Assembly (NCBI GenBank): GCA_025934635.1
Contig: JAICWX010000384.1
Coordinates: 1-7,471, forward strand
Direction: 5' to 3'
From: Streptosporangiaceae bacterium
GTDB lineage: Bacteria > Actinomycetota > Actinomycetes > Streptosporangiales > Streptosporangiaceae
Length of the DNA stretch: 7,471 bases
Every line of letters begins with the position of its first letter. The first letter of the stretch is position 1. The position numbers were made by a program, and so were the translations under genes. The notes beneath the pieces were generated by a model. It saw nothing but the letters and a program-made list of their open reading frames with translations. It was not told the origin of the DNA and did not search any database. Shown piece by piece: positions 1-5,603 of this stretch.

Positions 1-13
1 CCGCGTTCCCCAC
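1..13 (-). CDS. Possible 5' end of a divergent gene running off the left edge
   Basis: On the minus strand an AGGAGGA Shine-Dalgarno sequence (positions 26 to 20) is followed after 6 nt by a GTG codon at 13-11, then three more codons (Gly, Asn, Ala) before the window ends. Quality and spacing of the ribosome-binding site are the only evidence; too little coding sequence is visible to test codon bias or identify a product. If real, the gene is transcribed away from the STAS gene and the 14-187 interval is a shared divergent control region. It could equally be a chance purine run in GC-rich DNA. Confidence 0.33.
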
Positions 14-137
14 GCCTTGTCCTCCTGCCCGGCCCGGGCCCAGGATCTGCCTTACTTCGCCGAGGCACTTCCCGGCTCGGCGGTATCTAATCCGGCCGTG
101 GCTCCGACCGTCAGGGAATGCCCGGCGGGCCGCGGGC

Positions 138-170
138 ATTATCAAACATTACTAAAATTGACTAAATATT
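138..170 (+). promoter_or_regulatory. AT-rich control region upstream of the STAS gene
   Basis: Only 5 of these 33 bases are G or C, in a window that is otherwise roughly three-quarters GC. It ends 17 nt before the GTG start of the STAS gene. It contains two similar direct copies, ACTAAAATT (151-159) and ACTAAATATT (161-170), offset by one helical turn (10 bp), plus TAAAAT (153-158, resembling a -10 box) and TTGACT (158-163, resembling a -35 box). These two boxes are not correctly spaced relative to each other and I see no convincing partner for either. The composition supports a promoter, regulator site or nucleoid-protein (Lsr2-type) target; which of these cannot be decided here. Confidence 0.5.
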
Positions 171-173
171 CAG

Positions 174-180
174 CTGGAGG
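174..180 (+). promoter_or_regulatory. Ribosome-binding site that sets the STAS start
   Basis: CTGGAGG lies 7 nt before the GTG at 188. It selects this GTG over the longer in-frame opening from TTG at 17, whose extra 57 codons would run through the AT-rich patch and resemble no known domain. Confidence 0.7.
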
Positions 181-187
181 AACGAGC

Positions 188-541
188 GTGAGTTCGCTGC
201 AGGTATCGGTCGCTTACGGAGAGTCCGGGCCGGTTCTGGTGCTGGCCGGCGAGGCGGATCTCACCTCGATCACGCGGCTGGACGAGGCGCTCGCCGCGCA
301 GGTATCCGGGCCGCCGGCGCCGCTGATCATCGACGCGACGGACCTGCGCTTCGCGGATACGGCGTCGGTGCGGATGCTGGCCACGGCGGCCATGAGGGCC
401 AGGACCGGGGCGGGCCGGGTGACGCTGCTGAACCCGCGGCCGCCGGTGGTCCGGATGCTCGATCTGCTGTGCGTCGACGAGGTATTCGCCATCCGGGACC
501 AGGGAGCGGGTGAGGCTTGCCCGGCCCGGCCAGGCCGCTAG
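188..541 (+). CDS. STAS-domain anti-sigma factor antagonist
   Basis: This 117-residue protein is a single STAS domain of the SpoIIAA/RsbV/BldG type, about the usual length. In that family the unphosphorylated protein binds an anti-sigma-factor kinase in the cytoplasm and frees a sigma factor; phosphorylation switches it off. Visible landmarks are GEADL at residues 21-25 (the family GE(I/L)D strand), LIIDATDLRFAD at 46-57, and a C-terminal LLCVDEVFAI segment. The phospho-acceptor position, directly after the conserved Asp57, is Thr58 rather than the usual Ser, and the next residues are Ala-Ser-Val where most members have (S/T)-G-L. The start is GTG 188 with a good ribosome-binding site. No anti-sigma factor or sigma factor gene is adjacent in the window. 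The gene ends 75 bp before the dehydrogenase on the same strand, so it may regulate, or merely sit beside, the glycan operon. Family assignment is firm; the partner is unknown. Confidence 0.88.
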   Translation: MSSLQVSVAYGESGPVLVLAGEADLTSITRLDEALAAQVSGPPAPLIIDATDLRFADTASVRMLATAAMRARTGAGRVTLLNPRPPVVRMLDLLCVDEVFAIRDQGAGEACPARPGR

Positions 542-565
542 TTTCCGGTGGCGGCGCAGGGGTAG
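541..565 (+). promoter_or_regulatory. Sigma-B/sigma-F-like promoter match ahead of ugd
   Basis: GTTT at 541-544 is followed after 15 nt by GGGTAG at 560-565. Actinobacterial general-stress/SigF-type promoters are described as GTTT or GNNT, 14-16 nt, then GGGTA(C/T). The match is good except for the last base (G, not a pyrimidine). Transcription would begin near 571-573, giving a leader of about 45 nt before the ugd start. GTTT is rare in such GC-rich DNA, but GGGTA by itself is not, so a chance match is quite possible. Confidence 0.35.
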
Positions 566-599
566 CGGGCGCCCGGCCCCGCGGGCCGCCCCACCGGAA
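543..599 (+). repeat. Inverted repeat between the STAS gene and ugd
   Basis: A perfect 9-bp inverted repeat, TTCCGGTGG (543-551) and CCACCGGAA (591-599), encloses a second perfect 6-bp hairpin, CGGCCC (574-579), loop CGC, GGGCCG (583-588). The structure begins 2 nt after the STAS stop codon and ends 8 nt before the ugd Shine-Dalgarno. It has no T-run behind it, so it is not a classical intrinsic terminator; it could be a weak terminator, a leader structure affecting ugd translation, or an operator. Confidence 0.5.
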
Positions 600-606
600 C
601 GCGACT

Positions 607-611
607 AGGAG
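607..611 (+). promoter_or_regulatory. Ribosome-binding site of ugd
   Basis: AGGAG is 5 nt upstream of the ATG at 617. It fixes the dehydrogenase start, which also places the nucleotide-binding GTGYLG motif at the expected N-terminal position. Confidence 0.75.
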
Positions 612-616
612 ACCGC

Positions 617-1933
617 ATGCGACGCCTCACCGTGATCGGCACCGGGTACCTCGGTGCCGTGCACGCCGCCTGCCTGGCCGAGCTGGGCTTCGAGGTGCTG
701 GGGACGGACATCGACCCGGTCCGGATCGGATCGCTGAACCAGGGCCGGGCGCCGTTCCGCGAACCGGGCCTGGAACCCCTCCTCCGCCGCGGCCTGCGGT
801 CGGGCCGGCTGCGGTTCACCACCTCGCTGCCCGAGGTGGCTCACTTCGGCGACGTGCATTTCCTGTGTGTCGGCACCCCGCAGCGGGACGGCCATCCCGG
901 GGCTGACCTCAGCCAGCTCTACGCCTGCGTGGACGCGCTGGCGCCGCTGCTGCGGCGGCCGTGCCTGGTCGCGGGCAAGTCCACCACGCCAGCCGGTACT
1001 GCCGCCGCCCTGGCCGGCCGGCTGGCCGCGCTGGCGCCCGCCGACGCGCGGGCCGAACTCGCCTGGAACCCGGAGTTCCTGCGCGAGGGGCACGCGGTGG
1101 CCGACACCCTGCACCCGGCCCGGATCGTGGCCGGCGTGCGCTCGGCCCAGGCTGAGGCGGTGCTCCGCGAGGTCTACCGCGCGCCGGTCGAGGCCGGGAC
1201 GCCGCTGCTGGTCACCGACCTGGCCACGGCCGAGCTGGCCAAGGCGGCCGCGAACGCCTTCCTGGCCACCAAGATCTCGTTCATCAACGCGATGTCCGAG
1301 GTGTGCGAGGCGGCCGGAGCGGACGTTACGGTCCTGGCCGACGTGCTCGGCCGCGACCCCCGGATCGGCGCCGGCGGCCTGGGGCCCGGCCTTGGCTTCG
1401 GCGGCGGGTGCCTGCCCAAGGACATCCGGGCGTTGCTGGACCGGGCCGGGGAGCTCGGGGCCGGGCCGGCGCTGTCTTTCCTGCGCGACGTGGACACGAT
1501 CAACCTCAGGTGCCGGTCGCGCGCCGTCACGGCCGCCGCGGAACTCGCCGGCGGCTCACTGCGGGGCCAGCGCGTGGGGGTGCTCGGAGCGGCCTTCAAG
1601 CCGGGTTCGGACGACATCCGGGAGTCCCCCGCGCTCGCGGTGGCGACCGCCGTCTGCGAGCTCGGAGCCCAGGTCACGGTGTACGATCCGGCCGCCACGG
1701 CCAAGGCCGTGGCGGCCTGCCCGCAGCTGGGGCAGGCCAGCTCGGCCGAGGCCGCCGCCCGCGACGCGGACGTGCTGCTGGTGCTGACCGAGTGGGACGA
1801 GTTCCGGACCGCGGACCCGGAGATCCTCGGCAAGGCGGTCCGCCGGCGCAACGTGCTCGACGCCCGGCACGCGCTCGACCCTGGCCGGTGGCGGGCCGCG
1901 GGCTGGACCTACCGCGCCCTGGGCCGGCCCTGA
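617..1933 (+). CDS. ugd: UDP-glucose 6-dehydrogenase (UDP-glucose/GDP-mannose dehydrogenase family)
   Basis: The 438-residue protein has the usual length for a UDP-glucose 6-dehydrogenase, a cytosolic enzyme that oxidises UDP-glucose to UDP-glucuronate with two NAD+. The N-terminal Rossmann domain carries GTGYLG (residues 8-13) and an acidic TDID end of the second strand. The middle domain has NPEFLREGHAV, ATAELAKAAANAF and FINAMSEVCE, all family hallmarks. The catalytic cysteine is Cys265 in GFGGGCLPKDI. The C-terminal domain shows GAAFKPGSDDIRESPA and LTEWDEF, which bind the UDP-sugar. All key residues appear intact. Its stop codon shares one base with the next start (TGATG at 1931-1935), so it is translationally coupled to a glycosyltransferase. 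This points to UDP-glucuronate, or a sugar made from it, as a building block for the glycan assembled by the neighbours. GDP-mannose or UDP-sugar variants of the family cannot be fully excluded, but the motifs fit the UDP-glucose enzymes best. Confidence 0.93.
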   Translation: MRRLTVIGTGYLGAVHAACLAELGFEVLGTDIDPVRIGSLNQGRAPFREPGLEPLLRRGLRSGRLRFTTSLPEVAHFGDVHFLCVGTPQRDGHPGADLSQLYACVDALAPLLRRPCLVAGKSTTPAGTAAALAGRLAALAPADARAELAWNPEFLREGHAVADTLHPARIVAGVRSAQAEAVLREVYRAPVEAGTPLLVTDLATAELAKAAANAFLATKISFINAMSEVCEAAGADVTVLADVLGRDPRIGAGGLGPGLGFGGGCLPKDIRALLDRAGELGAGPALSFLRDVDTINLRCRSRAVTAAAELAGGSLRGQRVGVLGAAFKPGSDDIRESPALAVATAVCELGAQVTVYDPAATAKAVAACPQLGQASSAEAAARDADVLLVLTEWDEFRTADPEILGKAVRRRNVLDARHALDPGRWRAAGWTYRALGRP

Positions 1934-2802
1934 TGCGAGCTCGCGTCACGGTGGTGATCGCCACTCGCAACCGGCGCCCGGAGCTGCTGCGTACCCTCGG
2001 CCGGCTGCACCGCCTGCCGGAACGTCCGCCGGTGATCGTGGTGGATAACGCCTCGGCGGACGGCAGCGCGGCGGCGGTGCGCGAGCACTTCCCGGCCGTC
2101 ACGCTGCGGGAGCTGTCCCGCAACGCCGGGGCGGCGGCGCGCAACACCGGCGTGGCGCTCGCGGCCACGCCCTACGTCGCGTTCAGCGACGACGACTCCT
2201 GGTGGGACCCGGGCGCGCTGTCGGTGGCCGCGGCGGCGCTGGACGACGATCCCCGGCTCGGCCTCATCGCCGCCCGCACGCTGGTCGGGCCGGCCCGCGA
2301 GCCGGATCCGGTCAACATGCTGATGGCCCGCTCGCCGCTGCGTGACGACGGCACCGCCGAAGTGCTCGGCTTCATGGCCTGCGCCAGCGTGGTGCGGAAG
2401 GAGGCCTTCCTGCGGGCCGGCGGGTTCAGCCCGCTGCTGTTCTTCGTCGGCGAGGAACGGCTGCTCAGCTACGACCTGGCCAGCGCGGGATGGGCCCGGC
2501 GCTATCTCCCGGACGTAGTGGCGGTGCACGAGCCGTCCGCCGCCCGCCCGGTCCCGCACCTGCGTTACCAGGCCGAACGCCGCAACATGGTGCTCACCGC
2601 GTGGCTGCGGCGGCCCGCGCCGGTGGCGCTGGCCGAGACGCTGCGGCTGGTCCGGGATGCCGTCGGCGATCCCGATGACCGCCACGCGCTGGCGGCCGCG
2701 GCCAGGAAGCTGCCCGCGGCCCTGCGGTCCCGGCGCAGGCTCGCCCCGGAGATCGAGCGCAAGGTGCGGGTGCTGGCCGCGGCCCAGGGGGGTGCCTGGT
2801 GA
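1933..2802 (+). CDS. Family 2 glycosyltransferase, first of a tandem pair
   Basis: This 289-residue protein has a GT-A fold family 2 glycosyltransferase domain. The first strand reads VTVVIATRNRRPELL (residues 5-19), followed by VIVVDNASADGS with the nucleotide-contacting Asp38. The metal-binding acidic motif is DDD at 86-88 within FSDDDSWWDPGAL. A conserved GEE (173-175) occupies the place of the family's catalytic-base ED motif. The last 90 residues are helical and Arg/Ala-rich, and no membrane segment is evident, so it probably acts at the inner membrane face with a nucleotide-sugar donor. The ATG overlaps the ugd stop by one base and has no good Shine-Dalgarno of its own, suggesting translation by reinitiation. 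It is a clear paralogue of the next gene. Donor and acceptor are unknown; UDP-glucuronate from the upstream enzyme is one candidate donor, by context only. Confidence 0.9.
   Translation: MRARVTVVIATRNRRPELLRTLGRLHRLPERPPVIVVDNASADGSAAAVREHFPAVTLRELSRNAGAAARNTGVALAATPYVAFSDDDSWWDPGALSVAAAALDDDPRLGLIAARTLVGPAREPDPVNMLMARSPLRDDGTAEVLGFMACASVVRKEAFLRAGGFSPLLFFVGEERLLSYDLASAGWARRYLPDVVAVHEPSAARPVPHLRYQAERRNMVLTAWLRRPAPVALAETLRLVRDAVGDPDDRHALAAAARKLPAALRSRRRLAPEIERKVRVLAAAQGGAW
2014..2056 (+). repeat. 43-bp block nearly identical to 2889-2931 (copy 1)
   Basis: This stretch within the first GT2 gene matches the second GT2 gene at 40 of 43 bases. All three differences are at third codon positions (CGT/CGC, GTG/GTC, GAT/GAC), so both encode LPERPPVIVVDNAS. 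It marks the best preserved part of a tandem gene duplication. Confidence 0.8.
2787..2792 (+). promoter_or_regulatory. G-run Shine-Dalgarno for the second GT2 gene
   Basis: A run of six G residues (preceded by A) lies 6 nt before the GTG at 2799, inside the end of the first GT2 gene. It supports the GTG start that overlaps the preceding TGA. Confidence 0.55.
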
Positions 2803-3698
2803 TCCCGTCCGGGGACCGGATCACCGTGGTCCTCATCACCAGGAACCGGCGCCCTGAACTCGTACGCACGCTGGAGCGGATGACCGCGCTGCCGGAACGC
2901 CCGCCGGTCATCGTGGTGGACAACGCCTCGGACGACGACTCGGCCCGGGCCGCCGCCGCCTTTCGGGGGGTCACGGTGATCAGGGCCGCGCGCAATCTGG
3001 GCGCGGTCGGCCGTAACGTCGCGGTACGGCAGGTCAGCACGCCGTACGTCGCCTTCTGCGACGACGACACCTGGTGGGAGCCCGGTGCCCTGTCGCGCGC
3101 CGCCAGCCTGCTCGACGCCTGCCCGCGGCTCGCGTCGGTGACCGGCCGGATCATGGTCGAGCCGGACGGCACTGAAGACCCCATCACCCCCGAGCTGCGC
3201 CATTCTCCGGTGCCCGGGCCGTCCTGGCTGCCCGGGCCGGCGCTGCTCAGCATCCTGGCGGGTGCCTCGATGCTGCGGGTGACCGCGTTCCGGGAAACCG
3301 GCGGGTTCTCGCCGCGGCTGTGGCTGGGCGGCGAGGAGGAATTGCTCAGCCTGGACCTGGCCGCGGCCGGCTGGTGGATGTGCTGGGCCGAGGACGTGAT
3401 CGTGCACCACGCCGCGTCGGTCGTCCGCGACCCCCGGCAGCGCCGCATCCTGGGCATCCGCAACACGCTGTGGACGGCCTGGCTGCGCCGCCCGCCCGCC
3501 GGGGCGCTGCGCCGGACCGCCGCCGTGCTCAGGTCCGTGCCGAAGGACCCGGCCAGCGCGGCCGCGCTGGCTCAGGCCCTGGCGGGCCTGCCGTGGGTAC
3601 TGCGGGACCGCCGGGTCATCCCGGCGTCCGTGGAAGCGGGACTGCGGCGGCTCGAGGAGCCGCAGCGCCGTTCGGTGGCCCGCCGCTACGTGGGATGA
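2799..3698 (+). CDS. Family 2 glycosyltransferase, second of a tandem pair
   Basis: This 299-residue GT2 protein parallels its upstream neighbour from end to end. It has ITVVLITRNRRPELV near residue 8, VIVVDNASDDDS with Asp41, the acidic metal site DDD at 88-90 in FCDDDTWWEPGAL, and GGEEELLSLDL with Glu179-181 where the catalytic base is expected. In the first 42 aligned residues 32 are identical to the upstream copy; similarity is lower later, and the region after residue 115 differs most, which suggests separate acceptors or donors. The start is GTG in a GTGA overlap (4 bp) with the previous stop, so it is the last gene of a coupled ugd-GT2-GT2 unit. Its final 83 bp overlap the 3' end of the convergent GT9 gene. 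No membrane helices are evident. The exact sugar transferred is not readable from sequence. Confidence 0.9.
   Translation: MIPSGDRITVVLITRNRRPELVRTLERMTALPERPPVIVVDNASDDDSARAAAAFRGVTVIRAARNLGAVGRNVAVRQVSTPYVAFCDDDTWWEPGALSRAASLLDACPRLASVTGRIMVEPDGTEDPITPELRHSPVPGPSWLPGPALLSILAGASMLRVTAFRETGGFSPRLWLGGEEELLSLDLAAAGWWMCWAEDVIVHHAASVVRDPRQRRILGIRNTLWTAWLRRPPAGALRRTAAVLRSVPKDPASAAALAQALAGLPWVLRDRRVIPASVEAGLRRLEEPQRRSVARRYVG
2889..2931 (+). repeat. 43-bp block nearly identical to 2014-2056 (copy 2)
   Basis: Second copy of the conserved block shared by the two GT2 genes, offset by 875 bp. The three mismatches are all synonymous. Confidence 0.8.
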
Positions 3699-4629
3699 GC
3701 CGGGCGGCGGCCTCGAGGACCTCGCCCGCCTCGATCCGCAGCAGGCGCGGATCGGGCTGTGACCCGTGGGCGTCCCCGGGCCGCGCCCCGCCGCCCTTCC
3801 ACAGGGCCAGGTGACGCGACGATCCCCGCGGCGGTCCCCACAACGCGGGCGAAACCGGCCCGAACAGGGTGACCGAGGGCGTCCCGTACGCCACCGCCAG
3901 GTGCGCGACGCCGGTGTCGTTGCTGATAACGATCGAGGCCGCCGCGACCACCGCGGCCAGGCCGGCCAGGTCGGTCTGGCCGGCCAGCACCGATCCGGGA
4001 CCGAGCCCGGCGGCCCGCGCGACCTGTTCCGCCAGGGCCCGTTCGGACCGGTTGCCGCTGACGACCACGGGCAGCCCCCAGGCGGCCAGGATGCGCGCGA
4101 CCGCGGCGAACCGCGCCGCGGGCCAGCGCCTGCTGCCGCTAGCCGCGCCGGGATGGATCACCGCCGAGCCGCTGACCGGGGCCGGCGGCCCGGGCAGCGA
4201 CAGCAGCAGGGCGCGGGGGTCGGCGGGTATTCCCCACCAGCCGAGCAGTCGGCACCAGCGGGTCACCTCGTGCTCCGCCTCGATCCACCACGGCCCGTCC
4301 ACCTGCGGATCGGCGGGCGAGGCGTACATCATCGTGACCGGCGCGCCGGCCGCCCGGACCAGATCGTGGCTGGCCGGGCCGTTGCCGTGCAGGTCGACGG
4401 CGACCGCGGGCGGCGGCCCGGACCACGGCACCGGCTGGAGTTCCGCGGCGGGCAGCAGCCGGTCGACCGCGCCGGTCAGCGCGGCCAGCGGGGCGAGCGG
4501 CGGCGGGGCGGCCAGCACCAGTTCGTGGCCGGGATAGGCGGCGCGCAGGGCCCGGTAGGCGGGCACGCCGGTCAGGAAGTCGCCGAGTCCCAGTGCCCGC
4601 AGCATGAGCACCGCCGGCCGCCGGCTCAC
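3616..4629 (-). CDS. Family 9 glycosyltransferase (heptosyltransferase-like), last gene of the minus-strand operon
   Basis: The 337-residue protein has the GT-B architecture of GT9, the family of the lipopolysaccharide heptosyltransferases. The N-terminal strand-loop LRALGLGDFLTGVPAYRALR (residues 10-29) holds Asp17, the equivalent of the catalytic Asp of WaaC. The second domain has the HPGAASGSRRW donor motif from His159 and SNDTGVAHLAVAYGTPSVTLFGP with Asp238. The start is GTG in a GTGA overlap with the preceding stop and has only a weak Shine-Dalgarno, so it is coupled to the GT4 gene. An internal ATG at residue 9 is too late to keep the first strand whole. The last 24 or so residues are a Pro/Ala/Gly-rich tail that lies entirely within the end of the convergent GT2 gene, and the Cys-containing C-terminal segment present in the other GT9 of this operon is missing. 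GT9 membership is secure; use of ADP- or GDP-heptose is only an inference. Confidence 0.88.
   Translation of the reverse strand: MSRRPAVLMLRALGLGDFLTGVPAYRALRAAYPGHELVLAAPPPLAPLAALTGAVDRLLPAAELQPVPWSGPPPAVAVDLHGNGPASHDLVRAAGAPVTMMYASPADPQVDGPWWIEAEHEVTRWCRLLGWWGIPADPRALLLSLPGPPAPVSGSAVIHPGAASGSRRWPAARFAAVARILAAWGLPVVVSGNRSERALAEQVARAAGLGPGSVLAGQTDLAGLAAVVAAASIVISNDTGVAHLAVAYGTPSVTLFGPVSPALWGPPRGSSRHLALWKGGGARPGDAHGSQPDPRLLRIEAGEVLEAAARLIPRSGGPPNGAAAPRAAAVPLPRTPG
3730..3756. terminator. Stem-loop downstream of the GT2 pair, candidate factor-independent stop
   Basis: CTCGATCCGC (3730-3739) and GCGGATCGGG (3747-3756) form a 10-bp stem with a single G-U pair and a 7-nt loop. It starts 31 nt after the stop of the second GT2 gene and is embedded in the 3' coding end of the GT9 gene. 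There is no T-run on the plus strand. Actinobacteria are reported to use stems without T-tracts, and no other separator exists between these convergent operons. It may simply be a coding coincidence. Confidence 0.3.
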
Positions 4630-5603
4630 CGGGCCACCCGGGCCAGCAGCCGGTCCCAGTCGGCCAGGAACCGGGCCAGCCCGTAGCGGGCCAGCGCGGC
4701 TTCCCGGGCCAGCTTGCCCATCCCGGCGGCCGCCTGGGGATCGGCCAGCAACGCCCGCACCACCTCACGCAGGTAGTCCCGGCGGGTGGACACGACGCCC
4801 GCCCCGGGCGGGACCGCCTCAGCCACCTCGGTGGCGGCCAGCGCGACGACGGGCATGCCGAGGTGCATGGCCTCGATCAGGGACAGGCCCAGCGACGTCC
4901 AGCGGAAGGGGTGCAGGTAGACGCGGCGCCGGGCCAGTTCGGCGTGCATCCGGGCCTGAGGCAGGTTCTCGTGGGCGGCGATGCCGGCGCCGCCCCGGGC
5001 GCTGGTCTTGGCCAGGACACCGGGCAGCTCGCGCACGCCCATGCCGAAGACGTCGACCGGCGCGGCCTGCGCGAAGAAGGGCAGCAGGTCGGTGCCGGTA
5101 TAGCGGCCGCGCCGCAGCGGCTCGTTGATGACCGCCGCGATCCGCGGCAGCTCACCGGTCCATCGCGGCCCGGGGTCCACGATGCCGTGCTCGATGACGG
5201 TGGTCTCGGTGCCGCCGCAGTCCCAGAACAGCTCGTTGAAGTGGGTCACGTGCACCAGGTGCACGTCGTCCCGGCCGGCCATCGGATGACGGGTCAGCGG
5301 CACGTTCCCGCTGGGCGCGTCGTGTTCCAGGTAGATGGCGGGCAGGTCGCGGCCGGGGCGGCGGCCGGTGAGCTGGCGGGTCAGCTCTTCCTCGCCCGGC
5401 CGCTGCAGGATCACCGCGTCGATCTGCTCGTCACGGAGCCGGCCGGCCGGCACCTCGACCGCGGCCGCGGGCCAGTCCCAGGTCCGGGCGCGGCCCCGGC
5501 CGTCGGGGCCGCGGCCGGGCAGCAGCGGCAGCAGGCAGGTGTGCCGGCCCTGCACGAACGCGGTGGTCCACGAGCCGTGCACGTGCCAGATCAGCAGCCT
5601 CAT
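4626..5603 (-). CDS. GT4-like (GT-B fold) glycosyltransferase
   Basis: The 325-residue protein resembles retaining family 4 glycosyltransferases. Its clearest signature is in the donor-binding domain: VYLHPFRWTSLGLSLIEAMHLGMPVVAL, with His231 and Glu244, followed by GAGVVSTRRDYLREVVRALL and a closing helix typical of the family. The N-terminal strand MRLLIWHVHGSWTTAFVQG is the usual GT-B opening. The first Glu of the EX7E motif is replaced by Thr236; only Glu244 remains. The start is ATG 5603, chosen because it overlaps the previous stop (ATGA) and follows a strong GAGGAGG Shine-Dalgarno (5614-5608); the frame is open about 70 bp further upstream but that part lies over the GT9 C-terminus and resembles nothing. 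No signal peptide or membrane helix is seen. It sits between two GT9 genes in a coupled operon and presumably adds one sugar of the same glycan. Confidence 0.86.
   Translation of the reverse strand: MRLLIWHVHGSWTTAFVQGRHTCLLPLLPGRGPDGRGRARTWDWPAAAVEVPAGRLRDEQIDAVILQRPGEEELTRQLTGRRPGRDLPAIYLEHDAPSGNVPLTRHPMAGRDDVHLVHVTHFNELFWDCGGTETTVIEHGIVDPGPRWTGELPRIAAVINEPLRRGRYTGTDLLPFFAQAAPVDVFGMGVRELPGVLAKTSARGGAGIAAHENLPQARMHAELARRRVYLHPFRWTSLGLSLIEAMHLGMPVVALAATEVAEAVPPGAGVVSTRRDYLREVVRALLADPQAAAGMGKLAREAALARYGLARFLADWDRLLARVAR

Noticed and set aside
158..163. TTGACT as the -35 box of a standard promoter for the STAS gene
   Set aside because: The -10 position at 16-18 nt downstream falls on the ribosome-binding site and start region (around 180-187), without a TANNNT match.
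17..187. Longer start (TTG at 17) for the STAS protein
   Set aside because: The extra 57 residues cross the AT-rich patch, match no STAS extension, and GTG 188 has a well-spaced ribosome-binding site and gives the standard domain length.
1303..1932. Upstream extension of the first GT2 frame into ugd
   Set aside because: The extension is an out-of-frame reading of ugd; the ATG at 1933 directly precedes the first beta strand of the GT2 fold.
2565..3466. Long minus-strand open frames opposite the two GT2 genes
   Set aside because: They are antisense shadows typical of high-GC DNA: Arg/Pro/Ser-rich, without domain motifs, while the plus strand carries full GT2 signatures.
3766..4686. Plus-strand 306-codon open frame opposite the GT9 gene
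   Set aside because: Composition is Gly/Arg/Gln-rich with no motif, and the minus strand has clear GT9 motifs with overlapping operon junctions.
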